A stretch of 64,000 nt of DNA from Corella eumyota (Eukaryota > Chordata > Ascidiacea > Phlebobranchia > Corellidae). Under the pieces are notes generated by a model, which did no database searches, was not told the DNA's origin, and saw nothing but the letters and a program-made list of their open reading frames with translations. Positions 10,226 through 23,517 of the stretch are shown here, piece by piece (position 1 is the first letter of the stretch; every line of letters begins with the position of its first letter). Both the position numbers and the translations under genes were made by a program. The DNA lies in NCBI GenBank assembly GCA_963082875.1, contig OY720098.1, positions 17,236,001-17,300,000 of the forward strand, given 5' to 3'.

Positions 10226-13200
10226 CACTGTAATTCAATGCTAACATTTGTTTTGTAAAGTGTTTAATAATATATAATTATTTTTTTCCAAAATTAAAAT
10301 AGTAATATATATACTTTTTGCACCATGAACATATATAAGATGGTCAATATCTAAAACAAAAAAAAATAGATTATGTGCAACATCAGGCTTTATATTTTAA
10401 ATAGTTTAATATGAGTAATAGAACCAACAAACATTTTATGATAATGTAGATATTATTAAACTATGAATAAAATGTTTATTCAGTTGGATTAGTTGAATGG
10501 TTCTTTTCAAAACCAAGGTCAAGGTTATGTGTGTTTAAAATCTATCTATACTCATTGTTGTTATTGTGGCTTAGTTTACTTATTATAGCTTTTGTTATTT
10601 TTTGTTGAATTTTTTAAATAAAAAAACAGCTATGTAACTTTACAATTTTAGATTTAAAATGAGAAATACTGGTAAAATTTTTTTTTTTAAATACCAAAAT
10701 TTTAATCTCTTATACGGTCGCCACACAAAAAATACTGCGTACCACAAATGGTGGTTTTTATAATATTTTCAAATAAAACTGATAGTTTCCATTTGTTTTG
10801 TTGATGATTATTTAATCAAACCACGCAAACGTAAGACTTTACATTTAATGTCAATACTGTTTTTTGCAAACTTGATATATTTAGCTGATTACCATTAAAG
10901 ATCTCTGGTCGTAACATGGTCGCTACCCACAATATTTTGCGCCCAAAAAAAGGTTATTTATTTAAAGTTTTTTATAATTCTTCTATACAACCAATAACAA
11001 AAAAGCCTATGCACATATTTTTTACCAAAACCCAAAAAATTATATGAGGAATAATTTTAAGAAGACTATAGCCATTCAAAAGTAATTTCGTGGACAACTA
11101 AATATATTGTATTGACACTTTTTATCAAATTCAATTTCTGTCGCAATTTGCTGAAAAATGAAAACATTCAAGCAATAACACATTCAATGTACCACATATG
11201 TACCAACGTGTATCTATACCAACAGATGTACAACACGTTTACATGTTTTGCTATGACGTCAATAGCACAACCAATACACGTGGTCAAATGTTGAACAAAG
11301 TAATTGAAGGTCGTTGAACCAGGAAAATGACATTTTCTTGTCCTATAGCGTGTAACCTGATCGTTTTGTTTTGACTGATTTTTTAAAGTATTTTAAAGTT
11401 TATTAGGAGGTGGTAACATTTATATAGCGGTAAATTGGTTCACTTATATTGATCATCTTTTTTTTGCACCAGAACCCGAAAAAAATAATTTACCATTCCA
11501 AGGGTTATATTAAAAACAAGAATACGTGCAAATATCTTTTTTTATAAATTACTCGTATATATTTAAATTACCTTAAAATATTTAAGACAAAATATTTTAA
11601 AAAGTTTAACTTAGATTTAAGATTTGAACAATTGCAACTGATTTAATAAGCTAACACCCCAGCCAAAATAATAATGAGGTATTTGTTTTGAACATTTTTA
11701 CCCGTGGCAACGTTTACAATAACTCTAAAACCTGATACCGACTACAAAAGGGCGGCAACCATCACATCAAAATTCCAACCAATGAGTTGTAATCGCTAAT
11801 TGAATGAAGAATGTGTAGTTTGTAAGAATATGGATCTGAAGAATAATTAGAGTCATATTTCAAAGGCGGTATAAGAAGCTTTCAAGCAAAGGCAATCGTT
11901 GCAAAGTTGTTTTAAAAGATTTATACGCAAGTTAATGCAAGACTAACAAAAACTAGTCGAAATTTTGATAGAATTTGAACAGTTAGAAATTATATATTTA
12001 CGTTTGCAACAAAGCAAAAAAACTAGCCCTACAGTTTTAGAAGGATATGAATACAAAGATTTAAGAAATGAGTCATGGTAGAAATATGTGGAATACCAAA
12101 TCAGGTAAAAACCCTAGTTTGACATCAAAGTTATGCTACATAGATAACTTAAACACAATACAGAGGGTAATTCGAGGTTAAATACACAACTTCAAACTTA
12201 GGGGACCAAGTCGGTGTATTAATCCGTGCAACTGTCACAACAAACCGGCTAATTTATGACGCGAATTCTAAGGCTGTGCGTAAGTTTGCGGCAGAAAGCA
12301 GTTCCAAATGTTTGTGATCAATGTACGTCCAAGCGCTCGAAATCGATTAAAATTGTCTTCGTGTTTTGATTGTGGGTTTGTTGATATATCGTTCCAAGGA
12401 GTTTTTTATGTGCTTAACCTTAATACTATTTCTCCCTAAGCGATTTAAAAGTCAATATCCTATTTTTATTTAGAATTTTTTTGTTGAATCAAAAGTCCAT
12501 AGTCTCTATTATCCCAGTGTCAATAAAAAACAGATTATCTGGTATTAAATATAGGTATTCGTAAATGCAAATATGTAATGGACTGAAATACAACACATTA
12601 TTTTTTAATTTTAAACCCATCAGTTTTATTTTCGTGACTGCTATAAATCCATCTAGGATTAACCTGAGCCCGTACAAGCTCTGTAAACAGAATTAATACT
12701 CAATAGTAAATTTACCTTACAGTCCATTCCATGTAATTATTTGTTTAAATAAAAGCGCACATTTCAATTTGTCCTTAATGTCACCACGACATTGTTTGAT
12801 TTACCTCCCAAAAAGTTAAAAATCTGTGAAGCGATCATGTTTTTGAGGTTGTTACCGGGTATTAACGTCAAAGTTTTTGTAGCACCTTGTTGTTTTGGAA
12901 AAGTGCTTCTTTGGGTCGTCCTTGAAGTGGTTTGAACGAATCTTTGATTTAAAATTCGTGTAATAGTAAAATGGTGACTCAGAACTAAGATACGATAATT
13001 TTTCTTCCAAATGTAAGGGATTGATTTTTTTGATGTGCATGATAATGGATGTTCTTGGTAATAAAACTTTTGATGTAATAAGAATAAAGTCGGTGTTCCA
13101 GATATTAAAACATGTGGTTCTTTTAGGTTTAATACAGTTTGATCGATTTTAATAATAACAAAATCTATAATTTGAACAATTCATCATTTGATAACTGAAT

Positions 13201-14555
13201 CTTAGTTGGTAAACCGTTCTTTATGTTTGTAAAATTTAAAAGGTTTGTTATTCTTTTGTCAAGTTAAATTAATAGTTAGTTCTTGGAATATATACTTTTT
13301 GGTAATGTAATTTGTCTTAAAAGTTCAATATTAATTAAGCTTCACATTTGAAACGCCATCTGGTTACTGTTTTGTTGATAAATATTTACCAAATTTCTGA
13401 TATCTGTCAAACCATTTCCGTTGATACATAAACACTTAAAGAAACAATTTCATTAAAGCCCAATTAACATTCTTAAAAAGTAAATATAGATTTAAAATTA
13501 GATTGGGTCAAGTGGTTTGAAAACAAAGCGTTGTTTTGCTGCAAAATTAATAATTTCCTACGAAAAGTCGTACAAGTCATATTAAGTTAAAAACGTCAAC
13601 TATTCCACTTTAAAAGTTTGCTGGTCTACAACAACATGTTTATCCGTATTTACGAGGCACAGCAATACCTCGATTGCCTAGATGTAAGCACCCTTGATTG
13701 AAGTGTTTATTTAGTAGATCAACGTTGTATAACACAACCAGTACACATGTCAAAACCCTAAGCCGTAATAAGGGTTTTACTATACTGGTGGTACACTTAT
13801 GTCCTATACACAGATGAATGGTGGTCTAATAATAGTCGTACTATGAAGTGCAGAGCTGTGTGTAAATACAAAAGTTTACATAGAGCTTAATCGCACTTGT
13901 ATGTTCGCGTAGATCCTGACTTTTCCGGATATTTAAATTTAATTAAATTTATGAAAATGAAGGTTTTTGACATTTAATATAATGCCTACTATTTATAGTC
14001 TTTTCTTTGAACATTGCATAAAAAACATCTAAAGATAGAAGTGGACCATCTGTTTAAACAAATACATTTGTTTATAAAAATAAAACGAAATTGCATCGTA
14101 ATATTGTATTGTAGCCTTGTATATTATTGTATTGTAAAAACACGGTCCTTCTAGTTTTTTAATTGAGATTTTTCAACTTTTTGTACATACAAAATCGACT
14201 CATATATGTTTTGCACATATTTTTGTTTAGATAGAGTTAGACTGTAAACACAAACTGTATTGTATAAGTCCAGTTGATTATTATCTTAAGGATCCGGCCA
14301 ACTGTATTGGCCCGTATATACACAAGGGCTTATTAGTCACACTGTACGAAACTCCCTTACAAAGGTATGTGCGATACGCTGGAACTTCTGTAGTAAACAG
14401 AGCGACAATATTTTCATTGCTGGTCGAATTCTTGCCGTTGTTCGGCTCAAAGTGATCTCAAACCATTGTGTAGAGCCCACTCCGTTCCGAATCGTTGTGA
14501 AAACAGCGCGGCAAAGTTGTTTACGCCGTAAAAGTGGATTGGACGACCTCTGGCT
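10226..14555. other. Intergenic region, no gene recognised
   Basis: AT-rich DNA between the sulfatase stop and the next start codon. A plausible sulfatase polyadenylation signal AATAAA is at 10466-10471. No SINE copy was found. Slightly GC-richer patches lie at about 11.69-11.90 kb, 12.17-12.38 kb and 14.28-14.55 kb. The last is probably the promoter and 5' UTR of the following gene. A TGACGTCA octamer is at 11254-11261. Confidence 0.5.
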
Positions 14556-16297
14556 ATGACGTCAGCAGAGAGAGAGACAAAGGTAATAGGAGAGTCCCTA
14601 GCGTCGGATACAAAACACTGCGACATGGGCTCGACTCATTTCATAGTAAGCGACACCGAGGACAACACAGATCAGTTACAGGACTCACTTATTCGGTATC
14701 ACGAAAACAGTTCCAGCACTTCGAGTAGTAAAACCTCGTCTCCTAATTTAAACTCAGAAAGAAATTCGCCAGAGATGACCAAGGATATTGTAGAAGATAA
14801 GATGAACTCTAGTACACCGATCAATATACCTCGTTTTCAGGTAAAATAAAATAAGTTTTCTGGTAAAATACTAATTAATTTAAAAATTAAAATACAGAGA
14901 AAAATATCAAGAGAAATTATATAAAAGTTAAATATAACAAACTAAGAATCAAGAAATACTTTTAATTATAAAGCAATACAAGTTTACAAGTAATTACTTT
15001 TATATACCAAGCGCCAAGCTTTTTTAGTTTAACGAAAATCTAAAATTTAATTAAAATTGTTTATGACGAAACACTGAAAAAACATAGGAGCTTTTTAATT
15101 TTAAATACATGTAATTATTAGTATATTGCGTCAGACGTTTTTCGTGCCCTTTGTATAAATTTACCCAGCAATTTTTTATTGTATTTGTAACATAAAAAAC
15201 TATATTTAGTTAATAAAATATATATATTTACTTTGTATTTTTTTGTTATTTACGAAATAAAAAAATTTCAAAGTTTTAAATTTAGCGTATTTAAATAAAT
15301 TAATTTTTGTGCATCACAAATAAAATAAAATACCCCAACATAAGATTTAAAGACGTTTAATATAAGGTCGACGTACCTAAAAATAGATATGAATTTAGCA
15401 GCTAACCAGTATCAAATAAAATCTATAATTGAAACCGCTTTTGTCTTTAACGTAACGCCCTTAAAAATGCCATGACATCATAAAATTTTTGATGACGTCA
15501 CGGTTTCAAAAAACCTTATTGTTTCAAATTACGTTCCCACAGATCACCAACGTACAAGCCGTCCCGGGCAAGAATTTTAACCGCCGCGCTAACCACGGAA
15601 GCCCGCCCAGTTCCGTGGGAGACTCAGTCTACGACTCGCCCACCTTGCCCCGCCCCTCCAAAGACTTTAACCACGTGATGATCAAGCTACGACGCAGCTG
15701 CGACATCCAGCGGGTGAACAGTTACACTCATATTATCGAGGAAACGGACAGCGACGCCGAGTCGTGTAATAGTTTAGTGAATGCTTCTACGTCACTTCCT
15801 GCGCATTGTTCTACGTACAAAGGAAGCAGAAGAACCGTAAGTTAAAGTTTTTTAAAGACAGGGTTTAAATATATTTGTCCACGCCATAATAACAAAAACA
15901 CAACATTCTGACATTGAAAAAGTTATTTAAAAAAAGTAATTTCTTGAATAAAAAAAATTCTTTCAAAACTAATTCCTCCCCCCAAAAAAAATGAACATTA
16001 ACCTCATTAATATTAAAATTTGGCTTTTTTGTAACGTAGGTGCGATTCGACGAGGCTACAATTACAGTAACGGCAGAGTTAGGAGAATCGGCGGCAAGAT
16101 TCCGTTCCCAGTGGCGCAAAAAACGAAAAAATGCTTCAGGGTCCAGCCCTCCCTTACCCCGATTCGGCGAAAGTAAAAACATTAGTGTACGCCACGACGA
16201 CACAGTTATATCGTCGCCACAATTACAAAGAGAAGACAGCAAGGACAAATCTATTTTCGATGTTTGTAACTATTCTTCATACGGAAGATACACTTGA
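14556..16297 (+). CDS. Uncharacterised 278-residue, probably disordered protein with a PP1-docking-like motif
   Basis: I do not recognise the family. Three exons join in frame: 14556-14840 (95 codons), 15543-15836 (98), 16040-16297 (85 plus stop). All junctions are phase 0 with GT-AG sites. The protein is Ser/Thr/Asn-rich with acidic patches (VSDTEDN, EETDSDAES), a Pro/Ser segment (SPPSSVGDS) and a basic tract (RSQWRKKRKN). No signal peptide or membrane helix is seen. RTVRF at residues 192-196, spanning the exon 2/3 junction, fits the RVxF consensus for docking to protein phosphatase 1. The coding exons are clearly GC-richer than the introns, which supports a real gene. The start codon overlaps a TGACGTCA palindrome (14557-14564). 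AATAAATAAA about 350 bases after the stop may be the polyadenylation signal. Confidence 0.65.
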
Positions 16298-19200
16298 GGT
16301 ACAAATTTAAGAAAAATACCAACAACATGGGATTTCGTTAAAAATTGCCGATTTAGATTTAGATGACCACGTAAGGTGATGTATTTCAACTCAAGGCTTA
16401 TCACTTAGAGCTAGGTAAAGTAAAACTAAATTAGACAAGTACAGCAGTATAGCTGCATCAAAAAACATAATCGTATTTACATGTGAAAAACTCGCGCAAA
16501 TTTATTATGTTAAATAAGAGTTACGTTATTAGTTTAGTAACTTATTCTTGTATTTTATTTAAATTGTAATATGTATTTTTAGTTGTTATTGCAACTAAAT
16601 ACTGGTTAGTTATTTGTTAACTAATTACTTTTTAGTAATAGAATAAATAAAGCTGTGATTTATGTAATAGTAACTACTTTTTGGACCGTAAATATCCAGA
16701 GTAAATACTTTTAATATATCTTAAATGACGAGAGATTTTAAATTTTAAGACTTTTAGTCAAAGTAAAATATAGTAAATATTATTATCGTTTTATGTGCAA
16801 TTTTGCAGTATTTTTTTTTTTAACTTTTATTTTTCTGTTAAATTATTTTGTGCGATTGTTTGAATGCAAAAATAAAAACTAAAATAAATTACGTAATCTC
16901 TAGATTCTAGCATTATAAACAACTCCCAAGTAAAATAAACAGCATCATAATAGGTGTACAAAAGAATATTCAAGTTAAAATAATAGCAAGATTCTGTAGT
17001 TTTAAGGTAGTGTAAATTTTGCCCTTGACAACATAAATATTGTGTTACAACAGAATCTAGTAGCTCATCGATACTAGTAAACATAACCCTAACATAACAT
17101 CTTTAAGTCACGTGACCAAAAGTATCATCGATAAACAAAATTGTATCATAAAACAAGTATAAAAAGTATATAGATTGTAAACTGAATTTACAGATTAATG
17201 CTCTCTTTCCCCATCTTGCGTGGATTAAATATGTCTTTTAAAACCGTATATAAATTAGCGTAGGTATTTTTTAAATTAATACTTAATTAAGCAACATTTT
17301 TATGAAGAAAACACTTTTAAACACAAGGTATAAATTTTAATTTGTTTTGCATTTTAACATTTTTATAATAAATAAAACATATATGTAAATCAATGTCGAT
17401 ATTCAATATAGTAGAAACGAACCTAAATTTAATGAGCAACCAAATTAAAACGCATTTTGACTTTAACAAACAGATTGTAAACCTAAAGCAAATCTTAACC
17501 ACAACGAAAAAAAATTTGGAAAACTTAAACAAACAATAACATACATAGGAATTCAGTCAATTAAGTCAAAGGCAAAACGTATTTGTGTTTTTTGTGTTTT
17601 ATACAGTCAAATTTACAATATAGTTAACTTTGCAAAAGTATCTAAAGCCACTAATTAATTATATACTAATTTAGTTTTAAACGAATGCAATTCTTAAAAT
17701 GTGACATTACGTTTTTAGGTGTTTTCACATTATAGCCAAATAAAATTTGTTTTAAAATATATCACGTTTTATTACAAATACCGGTACACCTTTATTTGCC
17801 CTTACTTGATTTTTTTAATGTCATTTTACGATTCAGTTTCGTTTATTTTAATAAGATATTTAATTTATCATATTTCGCCAAAAACGTGTAATATTCTGTA
17901 AAAACGTGACGTTTTAATATTTTAATCAAATTACTCAAAGAGTATTTTATGTTGCATGTATTTTAAAAACTATAAGGAAGTAAAATGTATAACCACTGCA
18001 GTTGCATTAAAGGCTTTAATCATTAAAGCATAACAAAATTGTCGAAGAGAAACCTAAACTATCATTAAAATATGTTAAATGTTACCGTAATATAACCTTA
18101 GAGTTGTTATTAGAAACTGGGCTGCTTTTTAAAACCTCACAATATAGGCTACTAATGTCATTTGCGTGTTAACTAAACCCAACTTTAGTAGGCAACTATG
18201 AATGTTATGTTTCACATGACCGTGCTGGTTTTAAAGAAAAAATACCCTCTTATTTTACAGAGCAGTAAACGTAGACGAGCATACACAAGGCCCACTACAC
18301 AGTTCAATGATTTTACTTTTGTATTACAGTGTAAAGCGCAGGTGAATGTGTTTTGTTTTCTGGGTTGATTACATATTCAAAGCGGATTTAATGTTAAGGA
18401 TAAGTTTGTATATATGCAAAGCAATTGAATTACGGCAGTTTTAAATAGTATTAGTTAAATTTAGACCTAGAAAGGCATTTGAAAGATATTTTTGACTTTA
18501 AATAGTTACGCAAAACTTACTATGTGTAAAAAATGCAGAATTTAAACAACGTACAAGGAATTTTACTTAAATGATTAAGTTAACATATACTTTTTACATA
18601 TAACAAACAAACATTAATAAAACAATACAAAAAGATCATTCAATAATAACTTATAAAAAATGAGCATTTTAAAATACTTTTAAGCATCGTTTTATATATT
18701 TTTTTAAATAATTTAAGGAACAAAGAAAGTGGCAAAATTGATATTTTGTTCCCCTTTTATTTCGAACGAACGCCTATTTGCAAACACCATCACTTTCATG
18801 CGTTTTCTGTCGAACTACAAATATTATCTCATTTCAAAGTACAGATTTACGGTTTAAACAAATAGTGAATACCCTTGAATATTTGCTTAGGCTAATGGCA
18901 GAATATATTGTGTCATACGTTAACAAATGCGTGTACCTAAACTAAACTGTTAGTTATTAATAAAAGCAATGCTAATCTACAATGTATTAATTTTGTCAAT
19001 ATAGATAAGATAACGGAGATTTTAAGCTTGTATGTTTAGGCCTTCTTTAAAGGTTACGTTAAATATGGCAATTATTAACCATATAGGCTTTAAAACTGTG
19101 GCCATAAAAAAATAATATACTTAACCCTAGTCAAGTTAAGGTAATAAACAGAAAAACTATTTTTTAGATTAAAGGTATATAATTTGAAAAGGTTGTAGTA
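16298..19200. other. Intergenic region, no gene recognised
   Basis: Very AT-rich. It holds a probable polyadenylation signal for the upstream gene (AATAAA near 16643). A probable 5' UTR acceptor for the STAP gene lies at the right end (AG at 19166-19167, exon from 19168). Short open frames here have no coding character. Confidence 0.5.
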
Positions 19201-22200
19201 ATGGCAACTTTACAAAGAAATCAAGGCTCCGTATTCGACGGCGTTATTCATTTCAAAACATGCAGAAAGGTAAGTACCGGCTTATATTAAAACAATTTTA
19301 ACACTTGATTTATAATTAAAATAAATGTGTTAGAATGAAAGAACAAATTTAAACATAAATATTGTATTTTATGTTAAGCGGTACGAGTATACATTACCAA
19401 ACAAGCAAGTACAGTCTTGTTAAATTCCATACGTTTTTGAATCGTTAACAATTTATAGAACTTGCACATAAAAATGATTAAATAAATATTACATGATAAG
19501 TTACATACCAAGCGCTGTTTACTACTATGTAAAAATGTTTTGCGTATTTAAAATACCATTTTAAATATTTTAAATACCATTTAAATACTAATTAAGTTTT
19601 TCATGTGTTGCTACAGGACAATTATTCTCGACACTTTGCACAACTTAGAGGAAAGGATCTGTTTCTTTACTCAACGGAAAGCAGAACCAATAAAGTGATT
19701 GTTATTTACAGGCCTTATTTAAATATTTCTAAAGTCTATTTGGAATGGGGGTTTATCCAATTTATAGTTATTGACAAAGGATTATGTACAACGTAGTAAC
19801 AACATGGGTGTAGGCTTATAAATTAACAACATGGGTGTAGGCTTATAAATTATATGGGTGTAGGCTTATAAACTTATAAATTACTTGTTAAATCCATGTA
19901 AAAATTTATTTGATTTTGACCAAACATGAATATCTAAAACAACCAAAGGCTTTAAATTTGAAAAACACTACAATCTCTACAAAAAAATTATGAAAACTTT
20001 TTTGTGTATGATAAGCCCAACTTACTTTCGATTTTTTTTTACAATCTGGACAATGTCAAATTTTTTAAATTTAAAACTTCAATTTAAATCAACATTGTTT
20101 TGTTTTATTAAACAGCAATTGCAAAGATCAGTTCCGTTAACTGGAGCTACGTCTGTTGTGAAAGAAATGACTGGCAGGGCAATCAAGCAAAACTCCGCAT
20201 TTCCAACAATATCTGTTACATTCAGGTTAAATCTTGTCTTAAAAATAATTTTATCGATTAAAAACAGTATTTTAATACGGATTTTTTGTTTGCCAATCAC
20301 TTAAAATCAGGCCACAATTTATAAAAAAAACTCTTAAAATAAATTATTAAGTTTACCTTATAACACCAAATTTAAATATTATAAACATAACACTTCATTA
20401 GAAAATAATTGACAGTGTATTACTTAACTTATTTACGTATACCTTAACAGGACATTTAGTTGGGTCTAAAAATGCACGTTTATTTCATATTAAACAATAT
20501 GTTTTAAACCTTTAAATGTTAACATTTACAGAAATGGGGGTGAAGTAAGCGAGTTTCGATTAAGAGGTAACAGCCAAACAGAGCAAGAAGACTGGTACAG
20601 ATTTCTGCATGTCATTTGCTTGGTAAGTTTATAAAACATATCCAAAATCGACAACTTTATCAACTTTGTGTTTATTTGTATATAGCCATTTTGCAAAACG
20701 ACTTTATTATAAGATTTATTAGTAGATTTTACCACATGTTGGTGCAAATTTATATTTGTTTACAGGAACAACTACCAGACGTATCCAACTTGCTGCCAGG
20801 CCAAATTCACAAACTCAAAGATATTATCGACTCTTTTAAATACGACGACGTGTCACCAAGTTATTTGGACATGAAGCCCCTGCCGACCCCGAAATCACTT
20901 CCAAAAACTCCGGCTTCAGGCGGAAGAAAGATATCGTCCGCTTTTCCGTTTGATCTAAGAAGAGTATCTGAGGGTGCTGTGTCGTTATCGTCAATGTCAC
21001 CGACTTCTCCAAAAAGTGTAACTTTGCCGAACGGCCCGTTTTCCCCGGTAAGTAAAATAAATTAAGCCAACATTTTTAAAGTTTTGCTAGATTAATTGGT
21101 TTATAACCTTAATATAAGACAAGCATAAGTTGTAAGTTAGATGACGTTTAAATATAGTTAATATAGCGTTGTAAAAATTAAAATAAATCTAATACTAAAA
21201 AGGCTGGTTATAAAGCACTTTCGTTGGTATTTAAATACATATTTTGTCGCATGTTTTAATTTTGCCTTTCACCAGATTTTAACAATAAAATGGTTAATAT
21301 TTAAACTACGCTCACAAAATCAATACGACCCTTGGATTCGTGGAACCAACGCTTATTTGTTTTATTTCCGCATTGAAACGTTGTTTAAATGCATTAAATG
21401 TTAAAAAGTGCATAAATCATAACCAACAGAACGATAAAACTACGTTTTTGTGGTCCCAAGTATTCTGTCACGGCGTTACATAATATTATCCAGGTTTTGC
21501 TATACCAAGCAAGCTTTATTATTCTAACAAGTAATATTGCAACAGCAATCTTTTAAGTTATGCCAATTTTATTTACAGAGTAATATGAATAGAAAAAAAC
21601 CCACACAGCACTCAGGATCAAGAAAACAAAGGTGAATAAAAACCAATGACCTTTTCTGTTATTTATAATTACAATTAAAAAAACATAATTGCATTAGTTA
21701 ATGGCTCTAAGACAAGTAAAACCCAAATTAGGTAAATATTACTAACTTAAACTTGCTTTTAGAGGTAATGTCTTACCCTTAAAAAATCTTGTCCAAGTTT
21801 TACACTTGTGTAAAACAGTTGTCAGAAGTATTTGACTAAATGTACCTGATCTAGATTATTTCTTTAGTCTGTTTTGAGAATAAGTAGTAGTATGTTTTAA
21901 TTTAGTTGGTTTCTTAATCGAAACGTGGAAAGAGAGGAAGCAGAACAAATTTTGAATATGAACAAGCAGCATGGAAACATGATCCTACGTAGAAGATCAA
22001 TCGCAGATGATAACGACCCGTGGAATTACGCAGTTTCGATTAAGCCATGGCAAGAAGGGTAGGTAGAATTGTTTTTTTGAGTGGGTTTAGGAAAAAAAAG
22101 ACATAGGTTAGGGGAAAAATACTTACATTTTCCTTAGATAGTTAGTTAAATAGCTTGTAAGTGGCATACTTATTGAACTAATGTAGCAATTTGCAAATGT

Positions 22201-23517
22201 GTTTATAAGGGTATTAGAGGGGTTTCTTATTGAGTGTGTTATTTTGCTATCACCGTAGCACTCCATACAGATTTGCAATATTCATAAGCCAATGCAAGTA
22301 AAGGCTAACACTGACTTTTTCTAACTTCGTTAACGTATTGCAGTGAAAAACAGTACAAACACTACAAGGTGAGGGAAGTGAACGAAGGATCGCACGTCCA
22401 TTATATTATCAACCTGGCCGACAATGATACACATGAAAGATTGAACAGCCTACAAGAAGTAATGGACTGTTTTATAAAGAAAAGTTTGGGCGGGCATAAG
22501 CCCCTTAAACAAATCGACAATATGCCAGAAGTCGAAGAACATGAATACGAAACTGCTGTTGAACGTAAGATGTGTTTAAAGAATACAAAGAATTTACATA
22601 GTATAAACATATGTTTGAGCGTTTTAAAAATCTCAGGGAATTTTGTAATAAGCTCAATAAATATTATTAATGTCAGTTCAGGGATAGTTTCTTTGTAAAA
22701 AAGACCTAATATCCTATCGTGTTTTAGACTTGAACTCCGGACCTTATAAACCATATTTTAATGCTCCCTTGGATCTGAATGCCTACTATTGTCTATAATG
22801 CGACTAAAACTTTTAGCAAAATTACAGCGTCTTGTAGACATAGTAAATTTAAAAGATTTTTTCAGAAGGGTACAAAAAACAAAACAATTTAATCAAAACC
22901 AAATCTTTGTATTAAGCACGACCTCCATTTAATCCACAAGAGGAATACTACAATGTTAGAGGAGGTGCCACTCTTCCCCCACGTGACCCAGTACCGTCAC
23001 CTACTGGTGAGCTTTAATAATTTCTAAACGTTTTTAATAATTTCTTTAATAATTTCTAAACGTTAAAACCAACACATAAATAATTTCTAAACGTTAAAAC
23101 CAACACATAAACTGATATTAAAATTCTCTAGTTATATTTCGCATGCGTTTTGATTTGCATGTTCAAAAAAGCATAGAATACTTTGGCATAACCAAACCTA
23201 ACCTTTAAAATTGTAACATAATACCATGACAATAAAGTTAGGTTACCAACTTACCTTGTGGGTAATGGTGTAGAAAGAAAGTGATTAGGGGGTAAACTAT
23301 CTACCAAAAAACGCCTTACGTAAGGACAAACAGTAGGGTATTGGTAGGACACGAACTAAAGAGTTTTAGGCCATTACTTAATATTATAACCAAGTGAATT
23401 ACCACTTAATTTTAATTATATTTTAACATTTTAGTTCCAAGACGACCGCCGATGCTTACCCGACAAACGATGCCAGAATTCCACAACGAATTAAACAACG
23501 TTTTCGGCCGAAAATAA
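19201..23517 (+). CDS. STAP1/2-like: STAP-type signal-transducing adaptor (PH + SH2)
   Basis: Cytoplasmic adaptor linking phosphotyrosine receptors to downstream signalling. Ten exons encode 409 residues: 19201-19269, 19617-19694, 20116-20225, 20532-20622, 20766-21047, 21579-21631, 21906-22058, 22344-22564, 22917-23006, 23435-23517. A PH domain spans about residues 10-120. The linker reads VSNLLPGQIHKL, nearly identical to the recalled STAP1 segment and the strongest family marker. A Ser/Pro-rich linker follows. The SH2 domain starts at W229 (WFLNRNV) with the phosphate-binding Arg at R256 in ILRRRS and a HYKV strand. After it come a Pro-rich tail and EEYYNV (Y363-x-N), a fit to GRB2 SH2 sites. 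A pyrimidine-AG acceptor lies 33 bases before the ATG. A probable polyadenylation signal is at 24038-24043. Confidence 0.88.
19799..19885. repeat. Three-copy tandem repeat in STAP intron 2
   Basis: The core ATGGGTGTAGGCTTATAAA is repeated three times in under 90 bases. The first two units are about 29 bases long (starting AACAAC) and the third is shorter. It is a local minisatellite with no evident function. Confidence 0.85.
23009..23112. repeat. Tandem repeat in STAP intron 9
   Basis: Units built on AATAATTTCTAAACGTT occur at least three times. The last two share a full unit of about 30 bases that also includes AAAACCAACACATAA. They lie just after the exon 9 donor site. Confidence 0.8.

Noticed and set aside
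14534-14728. Alternative reading frame at the start of the unrecognised gene
   Set aside because: It ends within exon 1, while the frame from 14556 continues through three phase-matched exons.
22401-22754. 117-codon minus-strand open frame
   Set aside because: It lies opposite the SH2-coding exon of the STAP-like gene, whose plus-strand frame has clear homology and matching splice sites.
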